The notes beneath the pieces were generated by a model. It was not told the DNA's origin and ran no database searches. It saw only the letters and a program-made list of their open reading frames with translations. Of a DNA stretch of 64,000 bases, positions 1 through 8,553 are shown in pieces. Source of the stretch: Paenibacillus_G sp049942825 (GTDB lineage: Bacteria > Bacillota > Bacilli > Paenibacillales > NBRC-103111); the NCBI RefSeq assembly GCF_049942825.1, contig NZ_CP187970.1, positions 6,076,001 through 6,140,000 of the forward strand, given 5' to 3'. How positions within the stretch are numbered: the first letter of the stretch is position 1; each line of letters begins with the position of its first letter. A program made the translations under genes and the position numbers.

Positions 1-264
1 CCTTCCTTTTCATAAGTACGCTCGATCTGCTCGAACAATCTGCCTGAAAATCCGGGTCCAAGCGGCCTGTTCCTTTTTTTGAAACCGCTTGCATACTCTC
101 TGCAAAAAAATCTTATGACGATTACCGGGCTCTGCGCTTCCCCTCCGTACAAGAACGGGCCGGGATGCGCATACACTTCATTAGAACGAACGCGCTGATC
201 AAGACTTCTCTCTAAGGTATATGTGGCCGGGGCCTTCACCTTGCGGAATCCTGTTCAAAACACA
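1..264. other. Left-edge intergenic region, no gene seen
   Basis: No convincing gene lies here. On the minus strand the first ten bases read AAAAGGAAGG, which would serve as a ribosome site for a gene starting just outside the window to the left. A cre-like site at 79-93 would then sit in the promoter region of that gene. The right end leads into the fadR promoter. Confidence 0.4.
79..93. promoter_or_regulatory. Candidate cre (CcpA) site
   Basis: TTGAAACCGCTTGCA fits the Bacillus cre consensus WTGNAANCGNWNNCW at every fixed position. It probably belongs to a gene running leftward out of the window, because the fadR promoter is about 170 bp away on the other side. The match is seen; CcpA binding is inferred. 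Confidence 0.5.
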
Positions 265-293
265 TTGACAATTCGTACGGTTTCTCATAAGAT
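265..293 (+). promoter_or_regulatory. Sigma-A promoter of fadR-etfBA
   Basis: A perfect -35 TTGACA (265-270) is followed after 17 bp by TAAGAT (288-293). Transcription would start near 300, directly next to the palindrome at 303-320, so a bound repressor would cover the start site. Confidence 0.8.
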
Positions 294-302
294 TAAGAAA
301 AA

Positions 303-320
303 TGAATGAGCATTCATTCA
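303..320. promoter_or_regulatory. FadR operator
   Basis: TGAATGAGCATTCATTCA has two perfect 7-bp arms (TGAATGA/TCATTCA) around a 4-bp centre. This matches the known B. subtilis FadR box TGAATGA-N4-TCATTCA. It sits at the transcription start of the fadR-etfB-etfA operon, so the operon should be autoregulated and relieved by long-chain acyl-CoA, as in Bacillus. The sequence match is direct; the ligand follows from the family. Confidence 0.85.
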
Positions 321-353
321 CTACACTTGAATCTTAACACCGGGGTGACCTCA

Positions 354-935
354 TTGGCAAGTAGGAAAAAGGAAAAATACGATCTCATTCTCGAGGCGGC
401 CCTGAAAGTCATTGCGGAGCACGGGTTCCACGGCTCCCAGGTCTCTCGGATCGCCAAGGAAGCCGGCGTAGCGGACGGGACCATCTACTTGTACTTCAAG
501 AACAAGGAAGACATCCTGATCTCACTGCTCCGGGAGAAGCTCGGCGAACTCGTCGCCAAGTTTAACGCCTCCATACAGGAAGGCGATTCCGCGGACGTGG
601 CGCTCCGCAAGATCTGCGAGATCCATTACACGGCGCTGGAGGAGAATGTGCATCTGGCCCACGTCGCCCAGATCGAACTGCGCCAGAGCTCCATTGAGCT
701 GCGCAAGGAGATCGGCCTCGCGGTGAAGCCGTACATTGAGCTCATCGAGAGCGTGATCCGCCGGGGGATGGATGCCGGCACGTTCCGTCAGGGCCTCGAC
801 CCGAAGGTCGTCCGGCTGCTGATCTTCGGCGGCATGGATGAGGTCGTCACCTCGTGGCTCATCTCGGGACGCAAGTATTCCTTGTCGGAGCAGGCGGGCA
901 AGACGATTGATTTCTTTTTGAAAGGACTGTCCTAG
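354..935 (+). CDS. fadR: TetR-family fatty-acid regulator FadR
   Basis: A 193-residue TetR-type repressor. The N-terminal helix-turn-helix (about residues 8-55) carries the typical GTIYLYFKNKEDIL end, and the rest is the helical ligand-binding domain. In Bacillus, FadR represses beta-oxidation genes and lets go when it binds long-chain acyl-CoA. I place the start at the TTG at 354, which has GGGGTGA 7 bases upstream. An ATG at 306 in the same frame lies inside the FadR operator and has no ribosome site, so it is unlikely to be used. The gene is followed 44 bp later by etfB, the same neighbourhood as in B. subtilis. Identity is well supported by fold, operator and neighbours together. Confidence 0.88.
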   Translation: MASRKKEKYDLILEAALKVIAEHGFHGSQVSRIAKEAGVADGTIYLYFKNKEDILISLLREKLGELVAKFNASIQEGDSADVALRKICEIHYTALEENVHLAHVAQIELRQSSIELRKEIGLAVKPYIELIESVIRRGMDAGTFRQGLDPKVVRLLIFGGMDEVVTSWLISGRKYSLSEQAGKTIDFFLKGLS

Positions 936-979
936 TTCTAAGATTGACTTGGCTTGTTACACGGAGAGGAGCGGGTTCC

Positions 980-1747
980 ATGAAGATCGTGGTATTGATG
1001 AAGCAAACGTTCGATACTGAGGAGAAAATCGTCATCCGCGGCGGCGAGGTATCCGAGGATGGGGTCAAGTTCGTGATCAATCCGTATGACGAGTATGCGG
1101 TCGAAGAAGCGATCCGGCTTAAGGAAGCGCACGGCGGGACGGTCACCGTCCTCTCCGTCGGTCCGGACCGCTGCGCCGAAGCGCTGCGCACCGCCCTCGC
1201 TATGGGCGCGGATGAAGCGGTGCTGATCAACGACAGCCGCATCACCGGCGATGAATACGGGCTTTCGCGCGTTCTCGGTGCGCACCTCGGCGGGCAGGCC
1301 TTCGATCTGCTGCTCGGCGGCAGCTTCTCCGTCGACAACGGCGCAGGCCAGGTCGCCGTCAGAACAGCGCGCCTGCTCGGCATCCCGCACGTGTCGTCGA
1401 TCACGAAGCTTGAAGTCAGCGGCACGGCGGCCACGGTACTCCGCGATGCCGAAGGCGATACGGAGACGGTGGAGGTCGCGCTGCCGGCGCTGTTCACCGC
1501 CCAGCAGGGGCTGAACGAGCCCCGCTACCCTTCCCTGCCCGGCATCATGAAGGCGAAGAAGAAGCCGCTGCGCACGCTGACGCTGGATGACCTCGGCCTC
1601 TCGGAAGCCGACATCGCTCCGCGCATCGAGCGCGTCACGCTGAGCCAGCCGCCGGAACGCGGCGCGGGCCGCGTGCTGCAGGGCGATCTCGCCGCCCAGG
1701 CCGCCGAGCTGGTCCACCTGCTCCGCACCGAAGCGAAAGCGCTTTAA
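980..1747 (+). CDS. etfB: Electron transfer flavoprotein beta subunit
   Basis: A 255-residue ETF beta subunit. With EtfA it forms the heterodimer that takes electrons from acyl-CoA dehydrogenases in fatty-acid oxidation and passes them to the quinone pool. The N-terminus MKIVVLMKQTFDTEEKI and the following NPYDEYAVEEAIRLKE segment are typical of the family, as is the ...LPALFTAQQGLNEPRYPSLPGI... region rendered here in part. The start is the ATG at 980, with GGAGAGGAG at 963-971; a possible start at 944 would add 12 atypical residues. It lies between fadR and etfA and is probably co-transcribed with both. Confidence 0.95.
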   Translation: MKIVVLMKQTFDTEEKIVIRGGEVSEDGVKFVINPYDEYAVEEAIRLKEAHGGTVTVLSVGPDRCAEALRTALAMGADEAVLINDSRITGDEYGLSRVLGAHLGGQAFDLLLGGSFSVDNGAGQVAVRTARLLGIPHVSSITKLEVSGTAATVLRDAEGDTETVEVALPALFTAQQGLNEPRYPSLPGIMKAKKKPLRTLTLDDLGLSEADIAPRIERVTLSQPPERGAGRVLQGDLAAQAAELVHLLRTEAKAL

Positions 1748-1786
1748 TTCCGCTGTGGAATCCAACCAACCGAGGAGGACGAAGTG

Positions 1787-2764
1787 ATGAGCAAAGTACA
1801 TGTGATTGTGGCGGAGACCCGCGGAGGCAAGCTGCGGCAGGTGACCTTCGAAGCGGTGCAGGCCGCAAGACGGACCGGCGGCGAAGGGGACCGGCTCGCC
1901 GCCGTGCTGATCGGCGCTGGTGTAGGCTCCCTGGCGGAAGAGCTGGCCGGAGCGGGTGTGGACGCGGTCCATGTGATCGACAGCCCCGCGCTCGAACTCT
2001 ACAACCCGGAAGCCTACGGCGCGGCGCTGAACGCCCTGCTGGACCGGCTGCAGCCGGACACGGTGTTCTTCGGCCATACGGCCATCGGCCGGGATCTCGC
2101 TCCGGCGGCCGCCACCCACCTGCAGGCCGGGCAGATCTCCGACGTCACGGCCATCGAGCGCTCGGGCGCAGACGTGCTCTTCACCCGGCCGGTGTATGCC
2201 GGCAAGGCGTTCGAGCAGAAGAAGCGCACGGGCGGCGGCCCGCTCGTCGTGACGGTGCGGCCGAACAACATCGTGCCGGCTGACGGGGCGGCCGGCGCGG
2301 CGCCGGTCACCGCCGAAGCGTACGACGCCCCGCCCTCCCTGCGCACCGTCATCAAGGACGTCGTGCGCAAGATGAGCGGCCGGGTCGACCTCGCCGAGGC
2401 GAAGATCGTCGTCTCCGGCGGGCGCGGCGTGAAGAGCGCCGACGGCTTCAAGCCGCTCGAGGAGCTCGCCGGGGTGCTAAACGCCGCGGTCGGCGCTTCC
2501 CGGGGCGCCTGCGACGCCGGCTACTGCGACTACGCGCTGCAGATCGGCCAGACCGGCAAGGTCGTCACGCCGGAGATCTATATCGCCTGCGGCATCTCCG
2601 GGGCGATCCAGCACCTCGCCGGCATGAGCCAGTCGCGCATCATCATCGCGATCAACAAGGACGCCGAAGCGCCGATCTTCAAGGTAGCCGACTACGGCAT
2701 TGTCGGAGACCTGTTCGATGTCGTGCCGCTGCTGACGGCGGAGTTCCGGAAGGCGCTGGCTTAA
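1787..2764 (+). CDS. etfA: Electron transfer flavoprotein alpha subunit
   Basis: A 325-residue ETF alpha subunit, the FAD-binding partner of EtfB. The C-terminal half has the diagnostic FAD-domain motifs GGRGVKSADGF, QIGQTGKVVTPE, GISGAIQHLAGM, INKDAEAPIFKVADYG and IVGDLFDVVP in the expected order. I start at the ATG at 1787, eight bases after GAGGAGG (1772-1778); a GTG three bases earlier would add only one residue. It starts 39 bp after etfB and is the last gene of the FadR-controlled operon. A hairpin terminator follows at 2911. Confidence 0.95.
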   Translation: MSKVHVIVAETRGGKLRQVTFEAVQAARRTGGEGDRLAAVLIGAGVGSLAEELAGAGVDAVHVIDSPALELYNPEAYGAALNALLDRLQPDTVFFGHTAIGRDLAPAAATHLQAGQISDVTAIERSGADVLFTRPVYAGKAFEQKKRTGGGPLVVTVRPNNIVPADGAAGAAPVTAEAYDAPPSLRTVIKDVVRKMSGRVDLAEAKIVVSGGRGVKSADGFKPLEELAGVLNAAVGASRGACDAGYCDYALQIGQTGKVVTPEIYIACGISGAIQHLAGMSQSRIIIAINKDAEAPIFKVADYGIVGDLFDVVPLLTAEFRKALA

Positions 2765-2910
2765 GGCGGAAGAGCCCAAGGCTCCGAAGGACAGAAAGGC
2801 TGGATTGCACTTTAATTAGGTTGGCCTCCTAATTCTTGAGTAACCCTCCTACAATCGAAAACGGCGGTTTCTGTGTTTTCAGATGCCGCCGCCTTGCTCT
2901 TCTGATATGA

Positions 2911-2954
2911 AAGACCACAGTACGGGCTGCCCGTATTGTGGTCTTGTCCTTTTT
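2911..2954. terminator. Terminator after etfA, probably bidirectional
   Basis: An almost perfect 16-17 bp hairpin (arms 2911-2927 and 2929-2945, one G-T wobble) is followed on the plus strand by a T-rich run at 2946-2954. It lies between the convergent etfA and LRR-protein genes and can end both transcripts. A weaker inverted repeat, AATTAGG/CCTAATT, lies upstream near 2814-2834. Confidence 0.8.
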
Positions 2955-2959
2955 TACTA

Positions 2960-5071
2960 CTAAACGCCCGTCAATTCCAGGAACCGTTCCGCTTCCATCT
3001 TCCGCTGCTCATCCGGTGTAAGCACGGTAACAAAGACCGTCTGGTCGATCTCATAGACGGCGAACTGATACCCGGTGTCCCGGATCATGCGGTTCAGCTC
3101 ACGAATGATCTCTATGTCCATAAAATCATTGTAGAACAGCGGATAGACGGTCTTCCGCTCCCCATTCAACGTAAACGAGACCGTGACCGGCCCTTCCTCG
3201 GAACCCCAGGATTCCACGATATCCGTCGGTTGGAACGCCCCGCGCGAGATCTCTCTCCACCGCTGAAGCGCCTGCACATAGACGTCGTTGCCTTTGCCCA
3301 CATCCGCTTCGGTATCCTCAAGCCATACCCGGCCCGCGTCTTCCCCGAGCAGATACAAATCGCCCTGCATGCCGTTCACGCTCTTGGGGTAGTAAGGGTT
3401 CCAGTCCTGCTCTTCCCCAAAGTTCTTGTGGAAATCCCGGAACTTCTCTGCCAACTGCTGCTCTGTCATTGAAGCGAAAAAGCCCATGGCCCGGTAGTAC
3501 TTCGCCGCATCCGCAACCCGCTCCTCAGGAGAAAATGTCCCAAACTTCTCTTGGAACAGCTCCTCACTGCTCTTCACTTCCTGGAAGGACTGCACGATCT
3601 TCTCAAATTCATCCGAGACCCCTTTCGAGCTGTCGGCCGGCACAGCCATCAAGAGACGGTAGTATCTACTTTCTCCTTCAATCAGCGTAAGCTGCACGTT
3701 GTACTCCGCTTGGGTGTTTTGGTTCTTTGCCGTATATTCCAGCTGCCTGGCCTGAAGGCCGCCAAGCTTAAACGGGGCGGCCGCTTCGGAGGTGTCCAAG
3801 CCGGCATCCGCCAGTGCCTTTCGCATCTGCTGCTCGTACCGGTCGAACGGGACCACACCGTCTTCCCCTTCTTTTTCCTCACTTAGAAGGAGGAGAAACT
3901 GGTTGCCCTTCACTAAATAAAGATCGAATTGGTTGTCCATTCTCGTCAAGTCCTGCCAGTCCCCGTCCACATAAACCTGCGAGCCTCCTCCATCGCTGAC
4001 CGCCCAGTAGGGCTTCTGCAGCCGGACCGTCTTCGACTCCCCGTCCCACGATACGGAATAGCCCGTGGCCTCCCCCACAAAGCGCAGGGGAATCATCACA
4101 TTCCCCTCCCGGTTCTGTGGAGCCTCCTGAAGGAGCGTCGGCGTCCCATTCAGCACAGCCTGCCGGTTCCCCACCTGAAGCGAAAGCTTCACACCGGGCT
4201 TCTCCGCCCTCACCGTCTGTGTACCCGCCTCCCACTCCACCGTGAATCCGAGCTTCTCAAACAGCGGCCGGAATTGGACGAGGGTAGTCCCGCTCTCCAG
4301 AACTGGCGCTTTCTCGAAGAACACCCGCTCGTCGTCCAGGAGGACCGAGATAACCGAAGCCGATGTCTGTCCACTCCCCGGCGCGTCTACGGCGATCCCC
4401 GACTGACGGAATGACTCCAACAGGGCAAGCGAGCGGTCATTCAGCGCATTTCCCCCGACGTACAGATGGGTCAGCGACCCCATAAACTCCAGCGGCGTGA
4501 TGTCGGTCAGCCGGTTGTTCTCGAGATTCAGCCAGCGCAGCTTCATGTCCGCCAGTCCCGATACGTCGGTGATCCGGTTGCTGTCCGCGAGCAGGTCCGT
4601 CAGCCCTTCGAGACGCGACAAACAGCCGATATCTGTAATCTCATTGCCGCTGATCACGAGCTTGCTCAGATTATATAAGCCTGCAGCCGGACAAATGTTA
4701 GTAATCCGGTTACCGTTAAGAGCCAAAAAGTCCAGCTGGTACAGCGACTGCAGCGGCGTAATATCCGTGATATACTGTCCCGGCAGGTACAGCCCTTCCA
4801 AGTTGGTCGCCCATTCCAGGCCGGCCAGAGACGCGATCTTCCCTTCCCCCTGTGGGTACAGGGATTTCAGCTTAAAGGCATCCTCCTTCTGGAGCGCCCG
4901 GTCCGTAATCTTCAGTTCGTCCCGGATGGCCTGCTCCAGTACCGGATCCTCGATTTTCCATTCCATACTTTCGGCTGCCTGCGCCGGGCTTGGCACCGGA
5001 AGGCCGAGCAGCAGTGCGGCGGCTGCCGCGATGACCGCGGTCTTTTTCGCAATGCGTGTTGAGTTCCCCAT
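2960..5071 (-). CDS. Secreted LRR protein with copper-amine-oxidase-type stalk domain
   Basis: A 703-residue exported protein. Residues 1-33 form a Sec signal peptide ending in AQA. Residues about 85-225 hold six or so 22-residue leucine-rich repeats of the internalin kind (for example LEGLYLPGQYITDITPL and LRWLNLENNRLTDITPL). Residues about 240-352 match the copper amine oxidase N-terminal-like (stalk) domain common in Paenibacillus surface proteins, with the MIPLRFVGEATGYSVSW signature. The C-terminal 350 residues are not recognised. No sortase motif or S-layer domain was seen, so the protein is probably released or held non-covalently. It most likely binds other proteins or wall material; no enzymatic role is evident. 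It converges with etfA. Confidence 0.8.
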   Translation of the reverse strand: MGNSTRIAKKTAVIAAAAALLLGLPVPSPAQAAESMEWKIEDPVLEQAIRDELKITDRALQKEDAFKLKSLYPQGEGKIASLAGLEWATNLEGLYLPGQYITDITPLQSLYQLDFLALNGNRITNICPAAGLYNLSKLVISGNEITDIGCLSRLEGLTDLLADSNRITDVSGLADMKLRWLNLENNRLTDITPLEFMGSLTHLYVGGNALNDRSLALLESFRQSGIAVDAPGSGQTSASVISVLLDDERVFFEKAPVLESGTTLVQFRPLFEKLGFTVEWEAGTQTVRAEKPGVKLSLQVGNRQAVLNGTPTLLQEAPQNREGNVMIPLRFVGEATGYSVSWDGESKTVRLQKPYWAVSDGGGSQVYVDGDWQDLTRMDNQFDLYLVKGNQFLLLLSEEKEGEDGVVPFDRYEQQMRKALADAGLDTSEAAAPFKLGGLQARQLEYTAKNQNTQAEYNVQLTLIEGESRYYRLLMAVPADSSKGVSDEFEKIVQSFQEVKSSEELFQEKFGTFSPEERVADAAKYYRAMGFFASMTEQQLAEKFRDFHKNFGEEQDWNPYYPKSVNGMQGDLYLLGEDAGRVWLEDTEADVGKGNDVYVQALQRWREISRGAFQPTDIVESWGSEEGPVTVSFTLNGERKTVYPLFYNDFMDIEIIRELNRMIRDTGYQFAVYEIDQTVFVTVLTPDEQRKMEAERFLELTGV

Positions 5072-5196
5072 GGTTGTTCCTTCCCATTCTCTCGTTGTCT
5101 GTATACCACAATCATTCTATCACGAGAGAATAGGATTCGTAGAGTGGCAGATGCAAAAATTCAGGCAAATTCCTCGCGAATTCGACAAAATCCGTC

Positions 5197-5225
5197 TTGT
5201 CCAGCGGGCCCAGGAATTGTACAAT
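5197..5225 (+). promoter_or_regulatory. Promoter of the uracil permease gene
   Basis: TTGTCC (5197-5202), a 17-bp spacer and TACAAT (5220-5225) form a good sigma-A promoter about 50 bp before the permease start. There is no room for a PyrR-type attenuator between promoter and gene. Confidence 0.65.
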
Positions 5226-5280
5226 CAGTAAGATTCATTGTCCGTATCCAACACTACGATAAAGTCAGGTGATTCCACAC

Positions 5281-6552
5281 ATGTCACAGCAAGTCATTCA
5301 AGTTGAAGAACGCCCGCCGCTGTCCAGGAGCATTCCGCTCGCCCTGCAGCACCTGTTCGCCATGTTCGGGGCCAATATCCTCGTTCCGGTGCTGTTCCAG
5401 GTGAATCCGGCGACGATCCTGCTCATGAACGGCATCGGCACGCTGCTCTATCTGCTGATCTGCCGGGGACGGATTCCAGCCTATCTCGGATCGAGCTTCG
5501 CCTTCCTCTCGCCGGTCTTCCTGGTGCTCTCCACCGGATCGTACCAGGAAGCGCTCGGCGGCTTCATTGTCGCCGGGGCGATCTTCCTGCTCGTCGGCCT
5601 GCTCGTGAAGGCCGTCGGCAGCGGCTGGATCGACGTCGTCTTCCCGCCCGCCGCTATGGGCGCGATCGTCGCCGTCATCGGCCTGGAGCTTGTACCGACC
5701 GCGGCCGGGATGGCCGGGTTCATCAAGCCCGCACAGAACGCGCCCGCGAACTGGTCTCCGGATCCGGCGACGGTAGGTGTAGCAGCGGCCACGCTGCTGA
5801 TCACCATCCTCGGTACCGTCATGTTCCGCGGCTTCCTGAAGATCATCCCGATCCTCGTCGGCGTCGCGTCCGGGTATGCCATCGCCGCCGCAGCCGGCAT
5901 GGTCGACTGGAGCAAGGTGGACGCCGCTCCCTGGTTCGCGCTTCCGACCTTCTACGCGCCGCAGTTCAGCTGGTCCGCCATCGCGGTCATCGCGCCCGCT
6001 GCGCTGGTCGTCATCGCCGAGCACATCGGGCATCTCGTGGTCACGGAGAACATCGTCGGCCGCAAGCTGTCCCAGGAGCCCGGCCTGCATCGCTCGCTGA
6101 TGGGCAACGGCGTCTCGACGATCCTGTCCGGCTTCGCCGGCTCTACACCGAATACGACTTACGGGGAGAACATCGGCGTCATGGCGATCACGCGGGTCTA
6201 CTCCTCCTACGTCATCGGCGGAGCCGCCGTCTTCTCGATCCTGCTCTCCTTCTCGGGCAAGCTGGCGGCGCTGATCTCGACGATTCCGTCCCCCGTCATG
6301 GGCGGCGTGTCCCTGCTGCTCTTCGGGGTCATCGCCTCCTCGGGCATCCGGATTCTGGTCGACGGCCGAGTCGACTACAGCCGGCCGGTGAACCTGATCC
6401 TGACGACCGTCGTGCTCGTCATCGGGATCAGCGGAGCGGCCTTCACGTGGGGGCCGCTGACGCTCAAGGGCATGGCGCTCGCAACGGTAGTCGCCATCGT
6501 GCTCAGCCTGTTCTTCCGGGCCGCTGAGAAGGCCAAGCTGTTGAACGACTAA
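5281..6552 (+). CDS. NCS2-family uracil permease
   Basis: A 423-residue integral membrane protein of the nucleobase-cation symporter 2 family with about 12-14 hydrophobic segments. The motifs AEHIGHLVVTENIVG and GSTPNTTYGENIGVMAITR are those of UraA/PyrP uracil permeases, which bring in uracil with protons. I start at the ATG at 5281, eight bases after AGGTGA; a GTG at 5269 would leave no ribosome site. It stands alone, with its own promoter at 5197 and terminator at 6565. No pyr genes are nearby, so xanthine or another base cannot be fully excluded, but the motif set favours uracil. Confidence 0.88.
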   Translation: MSQQVIQVEERPPLSRSIPLALQHLFAMFGANILVPVLFQVNPATILLMNGIGTLLYLLICRGRIPAYLGSSFAFLSPVFLVLSTGSYQEALGGFIVAGAIFLLVGLLVKAVGSGWIDVVFPPAAMGAIVAVIGLELVPTAAGMAGFIKPAQNAPANWSPDPATVGVAAATLLITILGTVMFRGFLKIIPILVGVASGYAIAAAAGMVDWSKVDAAPWFALPTFYAPQFSWSAIAVIAPAALVVIAEHIGHLVVTENIVGRKLSQEPGLHRSLMGNGVSTILSGFAGSTPNTTYGENIGVMAITRVYSSYVIGGAAVFSILLSFSGKLAALISTIPSPVMGGVSLLLFGVIASSGIRILVDGRVDYSRPVNLILTTVVLVIGISGAAFTWGPLTLKGMALATVVAIVLSLFFRAAEKAKLLND

Positions 6553-6564
6553 AGCATGCCAAAG

Positions 6565-6602
6565 AGGCGGGGACCCTTCCCGGAAGGGTCCCCGCCTTTT
6601 TT
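6565..6602 (+). terminator. Terminator after the uracil permease gene
   Basis: GGCGGGGACCCTTCC pairs with GGAAGGGTCCCCGCC and is followed by TTTTTT. This is a very strong intrinsic terminator, and the A-run on the left makes it usable from the minus strand too. Confidence 0.92.
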
Positions 6603-6655
6603 GTCGTGGCCCTGCTGCACTTGGTCTTCCCCTCACAGCGCGCCGTCTGCCTTTT

Positions 6656-7216
6656 TTATTCTACAGCTTGCAGGAAGATGGGGAAGGGAATCCGGAACCA
6701 GACCATATAAAGCACGATCAAGCCCACGGTTGCCAGGTAAGCCGCTAAAGGACACCGGTGGTGCAGGTACAGGATAAGGAACATGGTGCACACGAAGAAG
6801 ACCGACCACCCAAAGCTCCAGCCCCGGTGATAGCGCATAAAGTGCATCTGCAGCGCAACCTGTTCCGTGAGCAAATAAACGAAGGACCAGTTCAGCAGAT
6901 ACCGCGCCAGCCGGAGCTTTCCGCCGCTGCGCGGCAGAAGGTCCAGGAGCAGCAGCACCGTGCAGGGAAAAACAACGAAGGACAGGAGCAGCTCCGCGCC
7001 CCAGTGCGTCACCCAGGTGGCGGGGGTATACTCCCACAGCAGCCTGCCTCTGACCAGGAAGTAATAGAGCATGCTGCAGAAGATCATAAACAGCACCGTG
7101 GGCAGATAGCGTTCCCAGCGTCTATAGCTCCTTGTCAGCCTTACGGCAGTAAGAGCGATAAGTGCAACCAGCACGAAAAAGATAGCCGCTCCTCCTTCCC
7201 CCAGTGCAGTCTCCAT
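6656..7216 (-). CDS. CBO0543-like integral membrane protein
   Basis: A 186-residue, very hydrophobic protein with five or six predicted membrane helices and short loops. The layout and aromatic-rich helices resemble the uncharacterised CBO0543 family found in spore-forming Firmicutes; that assignment is from memory of the family pattern, not a search. No catalytic motif was seen. It is a single gene, divergent from the DUF3231 gene. The start at 7216 is uncertain because no strong ribosome site precedes it. Confidence 0.6.
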   Translation of the reverse strand: METALGEGGAAIFFVLVALIALTAVRLTRSYRRWERYLPTVLFMIFCSMLYYFLVRGRLLWEYTPATWVTHWGAELLLSFVVFPCTVLLLLDLLPRSGGKLRLARYLLNWSFVYLLTEQVALQMHFMRYHRGWSFGWSVFFVCTMFLILYLHHRCPLAAYLATVGLIVLYMVWFRIPFPIFLQAVE

Positions 7217-7302
7217 GCGTGCGACTTACCCTATTTTCTTACAAGCTGACGCAATTTATCCAAGGAGCCCTGCGATCTGCAAGAACCAGCAAGACCAATC
7301 CC

Positions 7303-7332
7303 GCATGCGAAGATCTTCCACAGGTTACACTA
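7303..7332 (+). promoter_or_regulatory. Possible forespore (sigma-F/G) promoter
   Basis: GCATG (7303-7307) and GGTTACACTA (7323-7332) resemble the -35 and -10 elements of sigma-F/sigma-G promoters. The spacing is 15 bp by the sigma-F alignment and 18 bp by the sigma-G alignment. Neither is perfect, but the element is well placed before a gene of a spore-linked family. TACACT alone could also be a weak sigma-A -10. Confidence 0.3.
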
Positions 7333-7388
7333 GATGCCAAACGGTTGGGGTTATCGATTCCTAAACGGATAGGAGGCATCCGAAGAAG

Positions 7389-8399
7389 ATGCAGACAGAG
7401 AAGCACACACCGCTTTCTTCCACGGAGCTTGGCACGCTGTGGATGACGTACCAGACGAAAACGATGATGCTTCAGATCTACACCCACTTTCTGGAAGGGG
7501 CGATGGATGAAGAGCCGGCGAGGATCATGAAATATGACCGGGACAAGGCATCGGAGGGCATCTCCAGGATCAAGGACATCTTCGGGGAAGCAGGCGCTGT
7601 CATCCCGCAGGGCTTTACCGAACAGGATGTCACGCGGGATGCGCCGCGCCTCTTCGATCCGGTATTCGAGGTCATGTATCTGAGAATGATGTCCAAGGTC
7701 CTCACGGGCCTGTACGCCCTCTACAACAGCATGTCCTACCGCTCGGATATCCGCCAGCTGTACCGCCGGCTGACTATGGAGTCCCAGGAAACCTACGACC
7801 GGACCACGGAGCTTCTGCTCGAGCAGGGCACGCTGATCCATCCGCCCGATGTGACCATGCCCCACGAGGTCGAGTTTGTCCGTGACAAGAGCTACATGAG
7901 GGGCCTCAATCCTTTCAGAAACAATCGCTCGCTTAACACGGTAGAGGTCGGCCACCTTTACCAGGCTATCGAGACCAACCTTACCGGCATGCAGCTAATG
8001 ACCGGGTTTGCACAGGGTGCAGCCGAGCCGGAGGTTCGAATGTATTTCACCAAGGGCAAGAATCTCGCGAAAAAAATCGTTCTGGAACTGAGCGGCGTAC
8101 TCATGAAAAGCGATGTAACGGCTCCCGCTCCCTGGGCAGGCAAAGCAACAGATGTCACCGTCTCTCCATTCTCCGACAAGCTGATGATGTATAACACCTC
8201 GCTCCTCAGCAATTTCGGTCTCGGCAGCAATGCGCTCGGCAGCGCCTTCAGCCTGCGAAGCGATCTGCACGCCCTGATGGCCTCGCTATCCAAGGACGTT
8301 TTCTCCTTCGCTGTCGAAGGCGGCAGACTCATGATCAAGAACAACTGGATGGAGGAGCCGCCCCAGATGGAGGACCGCCGGCAGCTCACCCGGTCATAA
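7389..8399 (+). CDS. DUF3231 family protein (spore-coat-F-like)
   Basis: A 336-residue soluble protein made of two related helical halves: LGTLWMTYQTKTMMLQIYTHFLE near the start and VGHLYQAIETNLTGMQLMTGF near residue 190. This is the tandem four-helix pattern of DUF3231 proteins, which resemble coat protein F and ferritin-like bundles. Members are common in Bacillus and Paenibacillus and are often expressed during sporulation; their biochemical role is unknown. GGAGG at 7371-7375 is 13 bases from the ATG, longer than ideal. The gene is monocistronic, with a shared terminator downstream. Confidence 0.75.
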   Translation: MQTEKHTPLSSTELGTLWMTYQTKTMMLQIYTHFLEGAMDEEPARIMKYDRDKASEGISRIKDIFGEAGAVIPQGFTEQDVTRDAPRLFDPVFEVMYLRMMSKVLTGLYALYNSMSYRSDIRQLYRRLTMESQETYDRTTELLLEQGTLIHPPDVTMPHEVEFVRDKSYMRGLNPFRNNRSLNTVEVGHLYQAIETNLTGMQLMTGFAQGAAEPEVRMYFTKGKNLAKKIVLELSGVLMKSDVTAPAPWAGKATDVTVSPFSDKLMMYNTSLLSNFGLGSNALGSAFSLRSDLHALMASLSKDVFSFAVEGGRLMIKNNWMEEPPQMEDRRQLTRS

Positions 8400-8468
8400 C
8401 CGCTTCTGCCGGGATGGCAGCCGTGTGAACGGCAGCCGTTTCATTAGAAGGCAGCCGGCACCGCAATA

Positions 8469-8517
8469 AAGCAGCCTGATCCAAGGCCGGATGGTACCGG
8501 CTCAGATCAGGCTGCTT
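8469..8517. terminator. Bidirectional terminator
   Basis: AAGCAGCCTGATC (8469-8481) pairs with GATCAGGCTGCTT (8505-8517), with a second CCGG/CCGG pairing inside. It lies between convergent genes (DUF3231 and the oxidoreductase). The T-tract is weak on both sides. Confidence 0.7.
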
Positions 8518-8553
8518 CTGCTTCTTATTCGGCTGCCCTGCTCCCTGCTCCGC

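Noticed and set aside
1..13. Start of a minus-strand gene (ATGAAAAGG)
   Set aside because: No ribosome site precedes it; the AAAAGGAAGG itself looks like the ribosome site of a gene beginning outside the window.
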